64,000 nt of DNA from Candidatus Bartonella washoeensis Sb944nv (GTDB taxonomy: Bacteria; Pseudomonadota; Alphaproteobacteria; Rhizobiales; Rhizobiaceae). The stretch is from positions 140,434-204,433 of the forward strand of contig NZ_JH725024.1 in assembly GCF_000278135.1 (NCBI RefSeq), read 5' to 3'. Below, piece by piece: positions 30,793 through 41,138 of this stretch. Below the pieces are notes generated by a model, which saw only the letters and a program-made list of their open reading frames with translations, was not told the origin of the DNA and searched no databases. Position numbers and translations under genes: made by a program. Every line of letters starts with the position of its first letter. Position 1 is the first letter of the stretch.

Positions 30793-31446
30793 CATTTGCT
30801 TATTCATTCCTTGTAAAAAAGGATTGCACTGACGCTCATAACCTATTTGACTTCCTGGACCATGGCCACAGATAAAACGAACGTCGTCGCCTAATGGCAA
30901 AACTTTCTCTCTAAGGGACTTCATCAATTCTTCATGAGAACAGAATGGAAAATCCGTACGTCCAATAGAACCACGAAAGAGTACATCACCCAATAGAGCA
31001 AAGCGTTCTTTTTCATTGAAATAAATGACATGACCAGGGGAATGTCCTGGGGTATGAAAAACTCTAAATACATGTCCAGCAAAATGAACGCTCTCGCCAT
31101 CTTCTAACCATTGATCAGGAATACAAATACGCACATCAGCTATACCATAATTTTTCGCGCTTTCGCTTACAGCATCCATTACAGGCTTATCATCACGATG
31201 TGAACCTATAATTTTCACATTAAGCGCTTCTTTAGCTTGCATTGCCGCTCCCACGTGATCAATATGACCATGTGTTATCCAAATAGCCTCAACGTGAACA
31301 CCACTCTTTTCGATCACTTCTTGAATCCGATGCCAATCACCACCAGGATCAACGAGAACCCCTGTTTTACATTCATTATCAAAAAGCAAAGTGCAATTTT
31401 GTTGGAAAGGTGTGACCGGAATAATATGTGTTCTAAAATTACCCAT
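30775..31446 (-). CDS. Metallo-beta-lactamase-fold hydrolase (glyoxalase II-like)
   Basis: A 223-residue member of the MBL superfamily. Metal ligands are visible in THGHIDHVG (HxHxDH), the histidine of FHTPGHSPGHV, the aspartate of LLGDVLFRGSIGRTDFP, and CGHGPGS. The GSIGRTDFP signature and short length put it in the YcbL/GloB-like subgroup of probable thioester (glyoxalase II-type) hydrolases rather than beta-lactamases. The start at 31446 gives MGNFRTHIIPVTPFQQNC, the usual N-terminus; the upstream open region overlaps the divergent regulator gene and is not used. The exact substrate is unknown. Confidence 0.87.
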   Translation of the reverse strand: MGNFRTHIIPVTPFQQNCTLLFDNECKTGVLVDPGGDWHRIQEVIEKSGVHVEAIWITHGHIDHVGAAMQAKEALNVKIIGSHRDDKPVMDAVSESAKNYGIADVRICIPDQWLEDGESVHFAGHVFRVFHTPGHSPGHVIYFNEKERFALLGDVLFRGSIGRTDFPFCSHEELMKSLREKVLPLGDDVRFICGHGPGSQIGYERQCNPFLQGMNKQMKKNPL

Positions 31447-31589
31447 GATATCCTTTTCAAAAGTAAATTTTTTCAAACTTTTAAATAACACCCCCACTTT
31501 ATAGAATAAAAGTGCCAGCTCGACAGCTTTATGCAACTTATGTAAACTTGAATTTTTTGTAAACTGAATTTTTATCAAGGCTTTAGAGA

Positions 31590-32294
31590 ATGACTGATCA
31601 CGTTCAAGTTTTGTGTGATGATGCACCTCACCTTCTTGTGATTGATGACGACACCCGTATCCGCAATCTTTTATTTCAATTTCTTATGAAGAATGGATTT
31701 CGTGTTTCAGTCGCTGCCAATGCCGGTGAAGCAAGACGACAACTTGCAAGCTTAGACTTTGACCTTCTTATAGTTGATGTCATGATGCCAGGCGAAAACG
31801 GCATTGATCTCACCCATTCACTCCGTCAAACAAAAGATGTTCCCATTCTCATGCTCACAGCTTTATCGGAAATAGACAACCGTATCCATGGATTAGAAGC
31901 AGGTGCAGATGACTATCTCGCTAAACCGTTTGACCCTCGTGAACTTTTACTTCGTATCAATGCTATTTTACGGCGTGGTTTTTCACCAAACCAACCCAAA
32001 ATTGAGCAGATAGTTTTTGGACCTTATATATTTTCAATTTCACGACGTGAGCTTAAAAAAGAAGGAAAAGTTATTAAATTGACAGATAAGGAACAAGAAA
32101 TGATGGTCATTTTTGCCGAAAATGCAGGTGATACGATTCCACGCCATAAATTTGCAATGAATGACAATAATATTGGTGAACGTGCCATTGATGTACAAAT
32201 TAATCGTTTACGTCATAAGATTGAAAAAAACCCAGCAATCCCCACATGGCTCCAGACTGTGCGAGGAATAGGTTATAAACTCTCCATTGAGTAA
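31590..32294 (+). CDS. OmpR-type response regulator (PetR-like)
   Basis: A 234-residue response regulator. The receiver domain has the acidic pocket VIDDDTR, phospho-acceptor Asp63 in LIVDVMMPGENG, and Lys112 in DDYLAKPFDPRELLLRINAILRR. The C-terminal winged-helix DNA-binding domain includes LTDKEQEMM, ERAIDVQINRLRHKIE and TVRGIGYKL. The receiver closely follows the pattern of PetR of Rhodobacter, a regulator found beside cytochrome bc1 genes there; that name is suggestive only. The kinase gene begins 10 bases after its stop and is its obvious partner. Signal and regulon are unknown. Confidence 0.9.
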   Translation: MTDHVQVLCDDAPHLLVIDDDTRIRNLLFQFLMKNGFRVSVAANAGEARRQLASLDFDLLIVDVMMPGENGIDLTHSLRQTKDVPILMLTALSEIDNRIHGLEAGADDYLAKPFDPRELLLRINAILRRGFSPNQPKIEQIVFGPYIFSISRRELKKEGKVIKLTDKEQEMMVIFAENAGDTIPRHKFAMNDNNIGERAIDVQINRLRHKIEKNPAIPTWLQTVRGIGYKLSIE

Positions 32295-32304
32295 GCGGGA
32301 CATA

Positions 32305-33645
32305 ATGATCGAATCTTCAAGAAAATTTATCCGCTGGTTAACAAAGAAGATGCCTAAACGGCTTTATGCTCGCTCTTTAATTATCATTATCGCTCCTATG
32401 GTGCTCCTGCAAACGGTAATCGGCTACGTCTTTATGGAACGCCATTGGCAAATGGTGACCGAGCGTCTTTCAACTGCCGTTGTTCATGACATTTCGGCCA
32501 TTATTGATATCATTGAAACATATCCGCAACAAGATAACTATGAAAATATCAAGCGTATTGCACAACAACGCATGGGATTAAACATTTCTATCCTTCCACC
32601 TGCCCCCCTCCCTCCTCCAGGACCTAAACCATTTTTTGCAATTCTTGATTATTTTCTAAGTGAAGAAATCACCCGCCAAATTAACCGCCCCTTCTGGATT
32701 GATACAGTAGGCGATTCTGATCTTGTCGAAATCCGCATCCACCTTGGTCGTAATATTTTGCGCGTCTTTGCACTGCGCAGCCAAGCCTATGCTTCCAATA
32801 CTGGTATTTTTTTAAGCTGGATGGTAGGAACAGCTCTTGTTTTATTGCTGATAGCGATTTATTTCTTGCGCAATCAAATCAAACCGATTCAACAATTGGC
32901 TGAAGCAGCAGAAAGCTTTGGGCGTGGTCGTCCTTTACCAGAAGGATTTCAACCACAAGGAGCTGATGAAGTTCGTCGTGCTGGGATTGCTTTTTTGCGC
33001 ATGCGAGAGCGCATTGAACGCCAAATCGAACAACGCACCATGATGCTCTCAGGCGTAAGTCATGATTTAAGAACCATTCTTACCCGCTTTAAACTCCAAT
33101 TGGCTTTAGCAAATACTGACTTTGATATTGCTCCGCTTGAGCAAGACGTCAGCGATATGCAAAATATGTTAGAAGCCTATCTTGCTTTTGCACGCGGCGA
33201 AGGCAGTGAAAATATTAAAACCTTTGATTTAAATGCTCTTATGCAAAAATTCTCTGCCGATGCTCATCTTCACAAACGTCAATTTTCCTACATCATTGAA
33301 GGCCCTACAGAAATACAAGCACGTCCCCATGCCTTCACCCGCCTAGTCAGCAATCTTGTGTCAAACGCGTTTTGTTACGCCAACACCGTTAAGCTGACAG
33401 CCATATCCCAAAAAGAATCCTTTATAATAACTATTGACGATGATGGACCTGGCATTGATAAAAATATGCGCATGGAAGTTTTTAAACCGTTCTTTAGGCT
33501 TGATAAAGCGCGAAATCAAGACGCCAGCGGAACAGGCCTTGGCCTTTCTATTGCCCAAGACATAGCACGTAGCCATGGAGGGAACATCCAATTAGATGAT
33601 AGTCCCTTAGGGGGATTACGCGCTATTATTGATATCCCTCTATGA
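32305..33645 (+). CDS. EnvZ-like sensor histidine kinase
   Basis: A 446-residue inner-membrane kinase. TM1 is near residues 23-46 and a periplasmic sensor region of about 120 residues contains a proline-rich PPAPLPPPGPKP. TM2 is near 166-188, followed by HAMP (IKPIQQLAEAAESFGRGRP...GADEVRRAGIAF). The phospho-acceptor is His253 in SGVSHDLRTILTR. The HATPase domain has the N box (LVSNLVSNAFCYA), G1 (IDDDGPGI), F box (FKPFFRLD) and G2 (GTGLGLSI). An ATG at 32305 is preferred to an in-frame TTG at 32287 that would overlap the regulator gene. It pairs with the preceding response regulator. Confidence 0.9.
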   Translation: MIESSRKFIRWLTKKMPKRLYARSLIIIIAPMVLLQTVIGYVFMERHWQMVTERLSTAVVHDISAIIDIIETYPQQDNYENIKRIAQQRMGLNISILPPAPLPPPGPKPFFAILDYFLSEEITRQINRPFWIDTVGDSDLVEIRIHLGRNILRVFALRSQAYASNTGIFLSWMVGTALVLLLIAIYFLRNQIKPIQQLAEAAESFGRGRPLPEGFQPQGADEVRRAGIAFLRMRERIERQIEQRTMMLSGVSHDLRTILTRFKLQLALANTDFDIAPLEQDVSDMQNMLEAYLAFARGEGSENIKTFDLNALMQKFSADAHLHKRQFSYIIEGPTEIQARPHAFTRLVSNLVSNAFCYANTVKLTAISQKESFIITIDDDGPGIDKNMRMEVFKPFFRLDKARNQDASGTGLGLSIAQDIARSHGGNIQLDDSPLGGLRAIIDIPL

Positions 33646-33704
33646 GAAATATTTCACCGCTCATTGATAATAAAAATAATCGTTAAACAAGCTTGCTAAA
33701 GGAT

Positions 33705-34208
33705 TTAGGCATTCCCTACAGTTTCAAACAAAGTGTATTGCAGTGCCTTGTAAGCATTCTCACCAGACCAAGCAACCATCTGAAACGCAGTGTAATGGCT
33801 TTCACAGACTTTAAGCGCATGTATCAACAATGTTTCAACCTGTATATGAGATGGCGGCACTCCTCCAGCCAGTAGAAGACCCTGCCGATAAATGACGGTA
33901 TTGTTGCCCTGCCAGTAATCAAAATGTCCCAGCAATAATTTTTCATTAATTGCCAGCAATAAGCGATGCATTTCCGCTGTTCGACCATTTTCAATAAAAA
34001 GGTCAAATGCACAAGCTAAATGAAGAGCTTCTTGCTCTTCCATCCATGAAAAGGCGAGGCAATAATTTGCCCGTTTCCCTTCTACACAAACACTAATTTC
34101 ATCTTCGGCATCCCGCTCAAAAGACCAATCGTATTTACAAGCAATCTGTTCGATAAAGTCAACAGGATGTTCTTCTCTTTTTGTGGCGCAAAATGCAAGC
34201 CTCATCAT
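33705..34208 (-). CDS. YbjN-domain protein
   Basis: A 167-residue cytoplasmic protein of the YbjN family (PF10722), thought to be chaperone-like or stress-linked, with no known enzymatic activity. Typical segments are YDWSFERDAEDEISVCVEGKRANYCLAFSW, LHLACAFDLFI, LLLAINEKLLLGHFDYW, the strand VIYRQGLLLAGG and the tail helix LQYTLFETVG. Two ATGs are adjacent (34208, 34205). It converges on the histidine kinase gene across a 59-base spacer. Confidence 0.82.
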   Translation of the reverse strand: MMRLAFCATKREEHPVDFIEQIACKYDWSFERDAEDEISVCVEGKRANYCLAFSWMEEQEALHLACAFDLFIENGRTAEMHRLLLAINEKLLLGHFDYWQGNNTVIYRQGLLLAGGVPPSHIQVETLLIHALKVCESHYTAFQMVAWSGENAYKALQYTLFETVGNA

Positions 34209-34595
34209 TAACCCTCAATAAATATTAACAACGTTGTCAACAGCACACAAAAAACCTAAACTGTAACAACACCTTGCTACAATCAAAGCCCTTACCCAAA
34301 CAAATACACATTAAAACACTAAAAGCACACACTACCCAGAAACAAGTGATACTTCCTAGGTAACACACCTGATAATGACAAAACGAATCATCAAGTTTTT
34401 TCAGTGTATTGATACAATTTCATAGCGCTAGCCCCCCTGATTCAAAAAAGTGTTTTTTTATAAAAAACAAACCGAAAAAAAATAGAAAAACTGCTCTAAC
34501 AGACTCAGGATTAAGCATTTTTTGGTTTGACGCACTCCATTGAAAAATTGGGGATATTTTTTCTCAAACTATATTTTATTTTATAAAAAACCATT
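34209..34595. other. Gap between ubiK and the YbjN gene
   Basis: About 390 bases between two minus-strand genes. No gene was recognised. A T-run/A-run mirror at 34452-34484 could form a weak hairpin but is not a convincing terminator. Confidence 0.45.
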
Positions 34596-34853
34596 TTATT
34601 TTTTTGGCGTTTGCATTTTTTCCAAATCATCAAGACGTTTTTTCAAATCAACATTGTCGGCATGTGCTTTCAGCACCATATCTTTAAGCACTTCAAATTC
34701 TTCACGTGGAACAAGATCAAGTTTATTCGCTATCTTTTCAGCTTGTGAACGAAAAACTGTTCCGGCTTCACGTTTGATACCTTGTGCAACATCAACTGCA
34801 TCTGTTGCTAATTTTGCTAATTCATCAAAAATACGGTTTGATCCATTACGCAT
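34596..34853 (-). CDS. ubiK: Ubiquinone biosynthesis accessory factor UbiK (BMFP family)
   Basis: An 85-residue protein, MRNGSNRIFDELAKLATDAVDVAQG..., of the YqiC/UbiK family. It has an N-terminal amphipathic helix rich in Ala and Val, then EVLKDMVLKAHADNVDLKKRLDDLEKM, a C-terminal coiled coil. In enterics UbiK helps assemble the cytosolic Ubi complex with UbiJ, and in Brucella and Salmonella homologues bind membranes. It is divergent from lgt. With ubiC in the same window it points to active ubiquinone synthesis, although the two genes are 28 kb apart. Confidence 0.85.
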   Translation of the reverse strand: MRNGSNRIFDELAKLATDAVDVAQGIKREAGTVFRSQAEKIANKLDLVPREEFEVLKDMVLKAHADNVDLKKRLDDLEKMQTPKK

Positions 34854-35121
34854 GTGTTTTTTCCCTTAATTTTAATTACTGACTGACGCACGCATTATAG
34901 CGTATTTTCATAACATTTAGATACTGTATTTGTTCCCTTTGTCTTATAACTATACAGATTTACCCGAACCTTTTTACTCCTTTTACCACCATAAATTTTT
35001 ACACACTAAAAACAGTGGAAACCTATCCACCTCCTAATTGACCATTATGCCTTCATCTGTCATTTCTGAACTTTATTAACATTTGCATCATTTAACATTA
35101 ATAAATGTAAAGCGCTTTTTC

Positions 35122-35976
35122 ATGAATGATCTTTCTTGTCCTGCCATTGCTTTTCCACCTTTTCTCGACCCTGTCATTGTCCGTATAGGCCCGATAACTC
35201 TGCATTGGTATGGACTCGGTTATGTTGTAGGTATTCTTTTTGCTTGGTGGTACGCGCAAAAATTATTAAAAAAACAATCCCTATGGTATGCAAATCAACC
35301 TCCTGTAGAGAAAGAGAAGATAGGAGATTTTGTTGTCTGGTCTGCCATCAGTATCGTTGTTGGTGGCCGCCTAGGGCAAGTGCTTGTATGGGACCCGGCT
35401 TATTACTTTAGCCGCCCAAGTGCCATCATCGCAGTATGGGATGGGGGAATGTCATTTCACGGCGGCCTTATTGGTATTATCATTGCAATGATCTGGTTTG
35501 CCCGTAAAAACAATATCAACATACGAGTAATGTTTGATATAGTTGCAGCAGGTGCTCCTATTGGCATCGGTATTGTACGAATATGCAACTTCATCAACCA
35601 AGAATTATGGGGCAATATTACCATTGTACCTTGGGCCGTCTGCTTTCCCCAAGATCCCCAATATCTACCACGCCATCCAAGTCAACTTTACGAAGCCCTC
35701 GCGGAAGGGTTTCTTCTCTTTATCATTTTGTCTATTATTATTTTTGCTTTTAAAGCATTAAAGCACCCTGGAGCTGTTGCAGGAACATTTATTATAGGCT
35801 ACGCAACAGCACGAAGCATTTCAGAAATTTATCGTGCCCCTCAAGAAGATCCAGAATGGTTTTCTAACCTTTTTCACGCTACTGGAATCACCTATGGCAT
35901 GGCTTTAACTCTTCCTATGCTTTTTTTAGGGTTTTATCTCCTTTTCCACGCCCTTAGACACCAATCCGTAAAATAA
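35122..35976 (+). CDS. lgt: Prolipoprotein diacylglyceryl transferase
   Basis: Lgt attaches diacylglycerol to the lipobox cysteine of prolipoproteins at the inner membrane. The 284-residue product has about seven hydrophobic segments and the family signatures [31 protein letters not shown] (essential Arg and Asn) and [13 protein letters not shown]. The ATG at 35122 ([18 protein letters not shown]) is preferred; an upstream ATG at 35083 adds an implausible segment. Its TAA overlaps the ATG of the next gene by one base (TAATG), so the two are translationally coupled. Likely clients in the window are the DUF1460 lipoprotein and the L,D-transpeptidase. Confidence 0.97.
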   Translation: MNDLSCPAIAFPPFLDPVIVRIGPITLHWYGLGYVVGILFAWWYAQKLLKKQSLWYANQPPVEKEKIGDFVVWSAISIVVGGRLGQVLVWDPAYYFSRPSAIIAVWDGGMSFHGGLIGIIIAMIWFARKNNINIRVMFDIVAAGAPIGIGIVRICNFINQELWGNITIVPWAVCFPQDPQYLPRHPSQLYEALAEGFLLFIILSIIIFAFKALKHPGAVAGTFIIGYATARSISEIYRAPQEDPEWFSNLFHATGITYGMALTLPMLFLGFYLLFHALRHQSVK

Positions 35977-37049
35977 TGGTTATCCTTAAAGAGAGAATTA
36001 AAAGAATTATTGCACGTAATGGACCAATCACTGTCAGCCAATACATGGCGTTGGCACTCACTGATCCTCAATTCGGCTATTATCGAACACAAAATCCCTT
36101 TGGGCGCACCGGAGATTTCATCACCGCACCTGAAATAAGCCAATTATTTGGAGAAATGATTGGCATTTGGACCCTCGCAAGTTGGAAAGCACAAAGTTGT
36201 CCTCAACCTTTTATCCTAGCTGAAATAGGGCCAGGACGTGGAACTCTTATGGATGATGTTTTGCGTACCATTCAAAAATTATGCGTCCCAGCATTTGAAT
36301 CTGCTGAAATTTTTCTTATTGAAATAAGCCAAAACCTTGCAAAAGAACAAAAAAAACGCCTCTCATCTTATCAAAAAACAATCTATAGCATTGAAAATTT
36401 TGATCAAATTCCCTCGGGACCTCTCTTCTTAATTGCCAATGAGTTCTTCGATACACTCCCCATCAACCAATATATTAAAATCAATGGAAAATGGAAAGAA
36501 CGCCGCATTACAGTTAATAAAAATGGAGACTTCACATTTATTGCTGTTCCGCGCAAACTTCCTTCTTCTTGCTTACAATCCTATTATTCTGAAATCCCTG
36601 ATGGAACAATTTTTGAACATGCACCCTCACGACACCAAATAATGCGAAAAATCAGTAGACGCTTAATACAAATGAAAGGTTCTGCTTTGCTCATCGATTA
36701 TGGTGCTTCTGATCTTGCGTTTGGCGATACACTGCAAGCACTCTCAAAACATAGATTTCGTGATATTTTTGACGCTCCTGGTGAACATGATTTAACATCA
36801 CATGTTGGTTTTTCCTTTTTAAAAGCAATAGCCCTTAAACAAGGCTGTTTTGCTGAAATTCTAGAACAAGGAGAGTTTCTTTTTAAAATGGGACTACTGG
36901 AACGTGCAAAAAAGCTTGGAGCTGGCAAAAGCGCTACACAGCAAGACAAAATCCGCCAAGATATCGAACGATTAGCTGGTCCAGATCAAATGGGCAAGTT
37001 GTTTAAAGTCTTGCATGTTTGTGATAAAAAATACACATTTGCCTCCTAG
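35976..37049 (+). CDS. SAM-dependent methyltransferase, MidA/NDUFAF7 family
   Basis: A 357-residue class I methyltransferase of the DUF185 (MidA) family. The N-terminus ISVSQYM-like GPITVSQYMALALTDPQFGYY leads to FGRTGDFITAPEISQLFGEMIG, the SAM-binding AEIGPGRGTLMDDVLR, and IANEFFDTLPINQY. The C-terminal region has LIDYG and GEHDLTSHVGF. The mitochondrial member NDUFAF7 dimethylates an arginine of complex I; whether the bacterial protein does so is unproven. It is translationally coupled to lgt, and pgeF follows after 114 bases, a common rhizobial order. Confidence 0.9.
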   Translation: MVILKERIKRIIARNGPITVSQYMALALTDPQFGYYRTQNPFGRTGDFITAPEISQLFGEMIGIWTLASWKAQSCPQPFILAEIGPGRGTLMDDVLRTIQKLCVPAFESAEIFLIEISQNLAKEQKKRLSSYQKTIYSIENFDQIPSGPLFLIANEFFDTLPINQYIKINGKWKERRITVNKNGDFTFIAVPRKLPSSCLQSYYSEIPDGTIFEHAPSRHQIMRKISRRLIQMKGSALLIDYGASDLAFGDTLQALSKHRFRDIFDAPGEHDLTSHVGFSFLKAIALKQGCFAEILEQGEFLFKMGLLERAKKLGAGKSATQQDKIRQDIERLAGPDQMGKLFKVLHVCDKKYTFAS

Positions 37050-37163
37050 ATTTTAATTAACTGCCAATAACAACACTCCCAATAACAAATTCATGGACAA
37101 ACACGAGCACCCCACATACCATTCTTACTTAAAATAACCATGATATTCAGCTAAGGACCTTTT

Positions 37164-37946
37164 ATGAAGCCTATTCTTGATCCCATCCTTGCAAAAGATC
37201 TTTCTGCTTTACAGCGCCAAGGGATAAAACATGGTTTTTTTACACGTCAAGGAGGTGTTTCAAAAAACCTTTACCAAAGCCTCAATGTCGGAAAAAGCTC
37301 AAATGATCACCCTGAACATATTGCAAAAAACCGCACTTTAATCGCTCATTATTTTGGTATTGAAGTACAAGATTTAGTCACTGTCAATCAGATACACTCT
37401 TGTGAAGTCGTTGTTGTTGATCAAGCTTTTATCAACGATCGTCCCAAAGCTGACGCTCTCGTTACAAGCACACCAAATCTAGCAATCGGCATTCTTACTG
37501 CAGATTGTGGACCAGTTCTGTTTGCTGATCCGCAAACAAATGTCATCGCAGCTGCACACGCCGGCTGGCGAGGAAGCTTAAATGGGATTATAGAAAAAAC
37601 AATCTCTGTTATGGAAGCGCAAGGTGCCAAACGGCAATCAATAACAGCGGTTCTTGGACCTTGTATTGGTCCTTGTCACTATGAGGTCACAAGTGAATTT
37701 TACAACCAATTTATTGATTGCCATAGTAAATACCAAAAATATTTTTTAAAAACAGACAAAGTAAATCACTTTAGCTTTAATCTATGGGCATTCATTATGA
37801 ATAAACTCACAGAAGCAGGAATCAATGCTTCTTGTCTTAAGCTTTGTACCTATCAAAATGAAGAGCGTTTTTTCTCCTATCGCCGTGCAATACACCGTAA
37901 CGAACCTGATTACGGACGGCAAATTTCTGCTATTATGCTGAAATAA
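37164..37946 (+). CDS. pgeF: Purine nucleoside phosphorylase/laccase-domain protein (YfiH/PgeF)
   Basis: A 260-residue multicopper-oxidase-like (YfiH, PF02578) protein. Hallmarks are HGFFTRQGGVSKNLYQSLNVG, VNQIHSCEVV, TADCGPVLFADP, AAAHAGWRGSLNGI and LGPCIGPCHYEV. The metal/catalytic His and Cys residues lie in QIHS, TADC and AHAGWRG. Bacterial YfiH proteins have been linked to editing of peptidoglycan precursors and to purine nucleoside cleavage; the native role is unsettled. The start at 37164 follows AAGGACCTTTT. Third gene of the lgt cluster. Confidence 0.9.
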   Translation: MKPILDPILAKDLSALQRQGIKHGFFTRQGGVSKNLYQSLNVGKSSNDHPEHIAKNRTLIAHYFGIEVQDLVTVNQIHSCEVVVVDQAFINDRPKADALVTSTPNLAIGILTADCGPVLFADPQTNVIAAAHAGWRGSLNGIIEKTISVMEAQGAKRQSITAVLGPCIGPCHYEVTSEFYNQFIDCHSKYQKYFLKTDKVNHFSFNLWAFIMNKLTEAGINASCLKLCTYQNEERFFSYRRAIHRNEPDYGRQISAIMLK

Positions 37947-38428
37947 AAAAAGATAAAACCCTTTTGTACTTTAGAACAATATTAAAACTGCAAAAATAAG
38001 TTTTTTACACAAATAAAAAAATAAACCCGATTGTACTTTGCTTTTTTCACAAAATTATCTATTGGCTCACAAAATTCAACAGTTTTGGCTATTATTATTT
38101 TCAATGTTTGGTTATGGTGATTAAGGGCAAGCCCCCTTTTACTTATTCCCCTTTCTTCTCCTCAAACATAAGATATTACGTATATTGAAGGCGTTCTTTA
38201 TAAAATATGAGCCAAAAAGCTTAATCAAATATGGATCTCTTTGCCTCATAACAAAAAAACTTTGCTCTAAAAGTAACAAAAATTTTGGAAAAAGAAAAAA
38301 CAAAACGCATACCTTCTTTAACAATGATAGATAAAATTGTAATGGTTTTGTAATTGTTTTCTTGCAATTTGCTAACAAGAAGTTAAAAACCGTATCATAT
38401 TTCATCGTGATTACTTAGAGGATCTATC
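37947..38428. other. Gap upstream of prs
   Basis: About 480 AT-rich bases with a short imperfect direct repeat at its left end (AACCCTTTTGTACTTT / AACCCGATTGTACTTTG). No gene was recognised. It should contain the prs promoter. Confidence 0.45.
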
Positions 38429-39361
38429 ATGAAACTTTTCTGCGGCAATTCTAATCCACGCCTCGCTGAAGATGTCGCAAATTATTTAAACATCCCTTTA
38501 GGCAAAGCAACTGTAAAGCGTTTCGCGGATCAAGAAATTTTCGTGGAATTGCATGAAAATGTGCGTGGACAAGATGTGTTCGTTTTGCAATCTTCATCCT
38601 ATCCAGCCAACGATCACTTGATGGAATTGCTCATCATGATTGATGCACTTCGTCGTTCTTCGGCACGTCGTATCACAGCTGTTATACCCTATTTTGGTTA
38701 CGCTCGCCAAGACCGAAAACCTGGGCCTCGGACTCCCATTTCTGCAAAACTTGTTGCCAACCTTATTACTGAAGCAGGAGCCCATCGTGTTTTAACTTTG
38801 GACCTTCATGCAGGACAAATTCAGGGCTTTTTTGATATTCCAACGGATAATCTCTATGCCGTTCCAGTTATTTCTCGCGATGTCAAAATACACTACTCTC
38901 TTGAAAATGTCATTGTTGTTTCACCTGATGTTGGCGGTGTAGTACGCGCACGCTCCTTAGCCAAGCGCTTGAACAGTTTGCTTGCTATTGTTGATAAACG
39001 TCGTGAACGTCCCGGTGAATCAGAGGTTATGAATATCATTGGAGATGTATCCGGAAAAGATTGTCTTTTGCTCGATGATATTGTTGATTCAGGTGGAACG
39101 CTATGCAATGCAGCAAGTGCTCTCCTTAAACATGGAGCCAATAGCGTTACCGCTTATATCACACACGGTGTCCTTTCTGGAAATGCTATCGAACGTATTA
39201 CGAATTCAGAAATGAAAGAATTGGTTATTACGGATTCAATTATGCCAACACAAACAATCGAGAAGGCACATAATATTCGCGTTTTACCAATTGCTGACCT
39301 TATTGGAGAAGCAATTGCAAGAACAGCAGCAGAACAATCTGTCTCGAGTTTATTCGGTTAA
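38429..39361 (+). CDS. prs: Ribose-phosphate pyrophosphokinase (PRPP synthase)
   Basis: A 310-residue class I enzyme that makes PRPP from ribose-5-phosphate and ATP for nucleotide, histidine and tryptophan synthesis. Signatures are [59 protein letters not shown] (flexible ATP loop; stretch shown in parts), [13 protein letters not shown] and the PRPP-binding loop [30 protein letters not shown] precedes the ATG. Its stop overlaps the stop region of the convergent ATPase gene by four bases. Confidence 0.98.
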   Translation: MKLFCGNSNPRLAEDVANYLNIPLGKATVKRFADQEIFVELHENVRGQDVFVLQSSSYPANDHLMELLIMIDALRRSSARRITAVIPYFGYARQDRKPGPRTPISAKLVANLITEAGAHRVLTLDLHAGQIQGFFDIPTDNLYAVPVISRDVKIHYSLENVIVVSPDVGGVVRARSLAKRLNSLLAIVDKRRERPGESEVMNIIGDVSGKDCLLLDDIVDSGGTLCNAASALLKHGANSVTAYITHGVLSGNAIERITNSEMKELVITDSIMPTQTIEKAHNIRVLPIADLIGEAIARTAAEQSVSSLFG

Positions 39362-40857
39362 ACTGGTTCCTTGGGATCTCCTGGTGCTGTTTCTACACCA
39401 AAATCAGGAAAAGCTATAATGCGTTGACCGCTAAAATGTGTATGGATAACAATGAGCCCACGCTCTTCAAAGTAGGTTAAAAGCCGACGTGCACGACTTA
39501 AAGAGTGAGTCCCATAAAGACGTGCTAAAAATGCATCTGAGGGGCATGGTTTTCCACCTAAAGCAGCCTGTGCTACATTCAAAAAAACACCTTGAACATC
39601 ATCTTCCAAACTTTCCGATAGATGCAAAATGCGTTTCCAACTTTCACTTACAGCAGTTTCTTCATCAACACAAGCTTGAGCAACAGCCAACTTACGCCGA
39701 AATTGTGAAAGATTCAAAAGATCCCCTGAGTGACCATGAATACGACAGCGAACCAAGAAATCTTGATAAAGAACCGCTGTTGAACGATAAAAAGCTTCAG
39801 GATCATCAAGAATTTCACGAATAACACGCTCTGCTTGGATATCGCGATCAACAACAGACAGTTCAGGAAATAAGCTTGGTTCTTCTTCCAACAATTCTTG
39901 TTTTTTATGCACAGCCTCTTCTAACATCTCATGAATTGATTTCTCTCTCCTCGGCTCTCGTGATTTTTTAAATGGAATTAAAATTTCCTCCGGCGAAGCA
40001 GTAAAAACGAGTTCTTTTACATCAGTCCGTTCTGTTGGAAGTGGCATTAATTTTGGGCTAGAAGAACGTGCCAATGTTTCGACAGGACCAATGATAATCG
40101 GTAAGGGACGTCGTGATAAAGCGGGGCCTAAAGCTATAAAATGACCACGCTCAAGATCTCTAAACATTTCCGCTTGGCGTCGCTCCATTCCCAAAAGGTC
40201 AGCAGCACGCACCATATCAATATCTAAAAAAGTTCGCCCTATTAAAAAATTTGAGGCTTCAGCAGCTACGTTTTTGGCAAGCTTAGCCAAACGCTGTGTA
40301 GCAATGACACCGGCAAGACCACGTTTGCGCCCTCGACACATAAGATTGGTCATAGCACTAAGCGAAATTTTACGCGCTTCATCAGAAACTTCTCCTGCGG
40401 CAGCTGGAGCAAATAATTGTGCTTCATCAACAACAACGAGCATGGGATACCAATAATCGCGTTCCACATCAAACAATGCACCAAGAAAGGCACCCACAGC
40501 ACGCATCTGTTGTTCAGTATCTAATCCTTCAAGATTGAACACCACCGAAACGCGATGTTGGCGAATTCGATGAGCAATACGCGTCAATTCTAATTCGCTC
40601 CGTTGAGCCTCAACAACAACATGATCAAATTTATCTGCTAAAGTTACAAAATCACCCTCTGGATCAATCACACAGTGTTGTACCCATGAAGCACTTTGTT
40701 CAAGTAGACGGCGAAGAAGATGTGATTTTCCTGAACCAGAATTACCTTGCACCAGAAGACGCGTCGCCAATAATTCTTCCAAATCAACGAATGCTGGCAT
40801 AGATTGACGCAAAGCTCTACATTCTGCCATCTCGCCCAAGGCAATCTCAACCTTCAT
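39358..40857 (-). CDS. HerA-like (DUF87) P-loop ATPase
   Basis: A 499-residue hexameric-type ATPase of the HerA/FtsK superfamily. Walker A is [17 protein letters not shown] (38-45), Walker [16 protein letters not shown], and an arginine-rich sensor segment [20 protein letters not shown] follows. The last ~200 residues are charged and rhizobia-specific, ending in a winged-helix-like region ([20 protein letters not shown]). Archaeal HerA acts with NurA in DNA end resection; no NurA partner is seen here, so the function is open. The gene is intact and convergent on prs, with RBS GGAGATGTT. Family members of this length recur in Rhizobiales. Confidence 0.82.
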   Translation of the reverse strand: MKVEIALGEMAECRALRQSMPAFVDLEELLATRLLVQGNSGSGKSHLLRRLLEQSASWVQHCVIDPEGDFVTLADKFDHVVVEAQRSELELTRIAHRIRQHRVSVVFNLEGLDTEQQMRAVGAFLGALFDVERDYWYPMLVVVDEAQLFAPAAAGEVSDEARKISLSAMTNLMCRGRKRGLAGVIATQRLAKLAKNVAAEASNFLIGRTFLDIDMVRAADLLGMERRQAEMFRDLERGHFIALGPALSRRPLPIIIGPVETLARSSSPKLMPLPTERTDVKELVFTASPEEILIPFKKSREPRREKSIHEMLEEAVHKKQELLEEEPSLFPELSVVDRDIQAERVIREILDDPEAFYRSTAVLYQDFLVRCRIHGHSGDLLNLSQFRRKLAVAQACVDEETAVSESWKRILHLSESLEDDVQGVFLNVAQAALGGKPCPSDAFLARLYGTHSLSRARRLLTYFEERGLIVIHTHFSGQRIIAFPDFGVETAPGDPKEPV

Positions 40858-41138
40858 AACATCTCCAGTATTTTATTCTGAATATATAGGCTAATATTTA
40901 TTCTCCATCTAAACCATACTTGTAACATTTCCTTTTTCTCAACGATAGAAATCATCGATTTTTCCCACAACTCTTGCATCTATGAATGGTTTGAATTATA
41001 GAACAACCTTCTGCGTAGACACCCTTGGAGGCAACGCAGAATGGAGCAATCGCTGCTTAACAGCGTATATCTTCATATTCATGCAAAAACTGTCGTTAGT
41101 TTTTAATGAATCTCCAATCATGTAAAAGGACTTAAATT

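Noticed and set aside
31446-31626. Longer start for the metallo-beta-lactamase-fold gene
   Set aside because: The extra 60 codons overlap the divergent response-regulator start and are not family-like; MGNFRTH at 31446 is the normal N-terminus.
37960-38040. Short imperfect direct repeat before prs as a regulatory or CRISPR-like repeat
   Set aside because: Only two units of about 16 bases in AT-rich DNA, with no third copy or spacer pattern.
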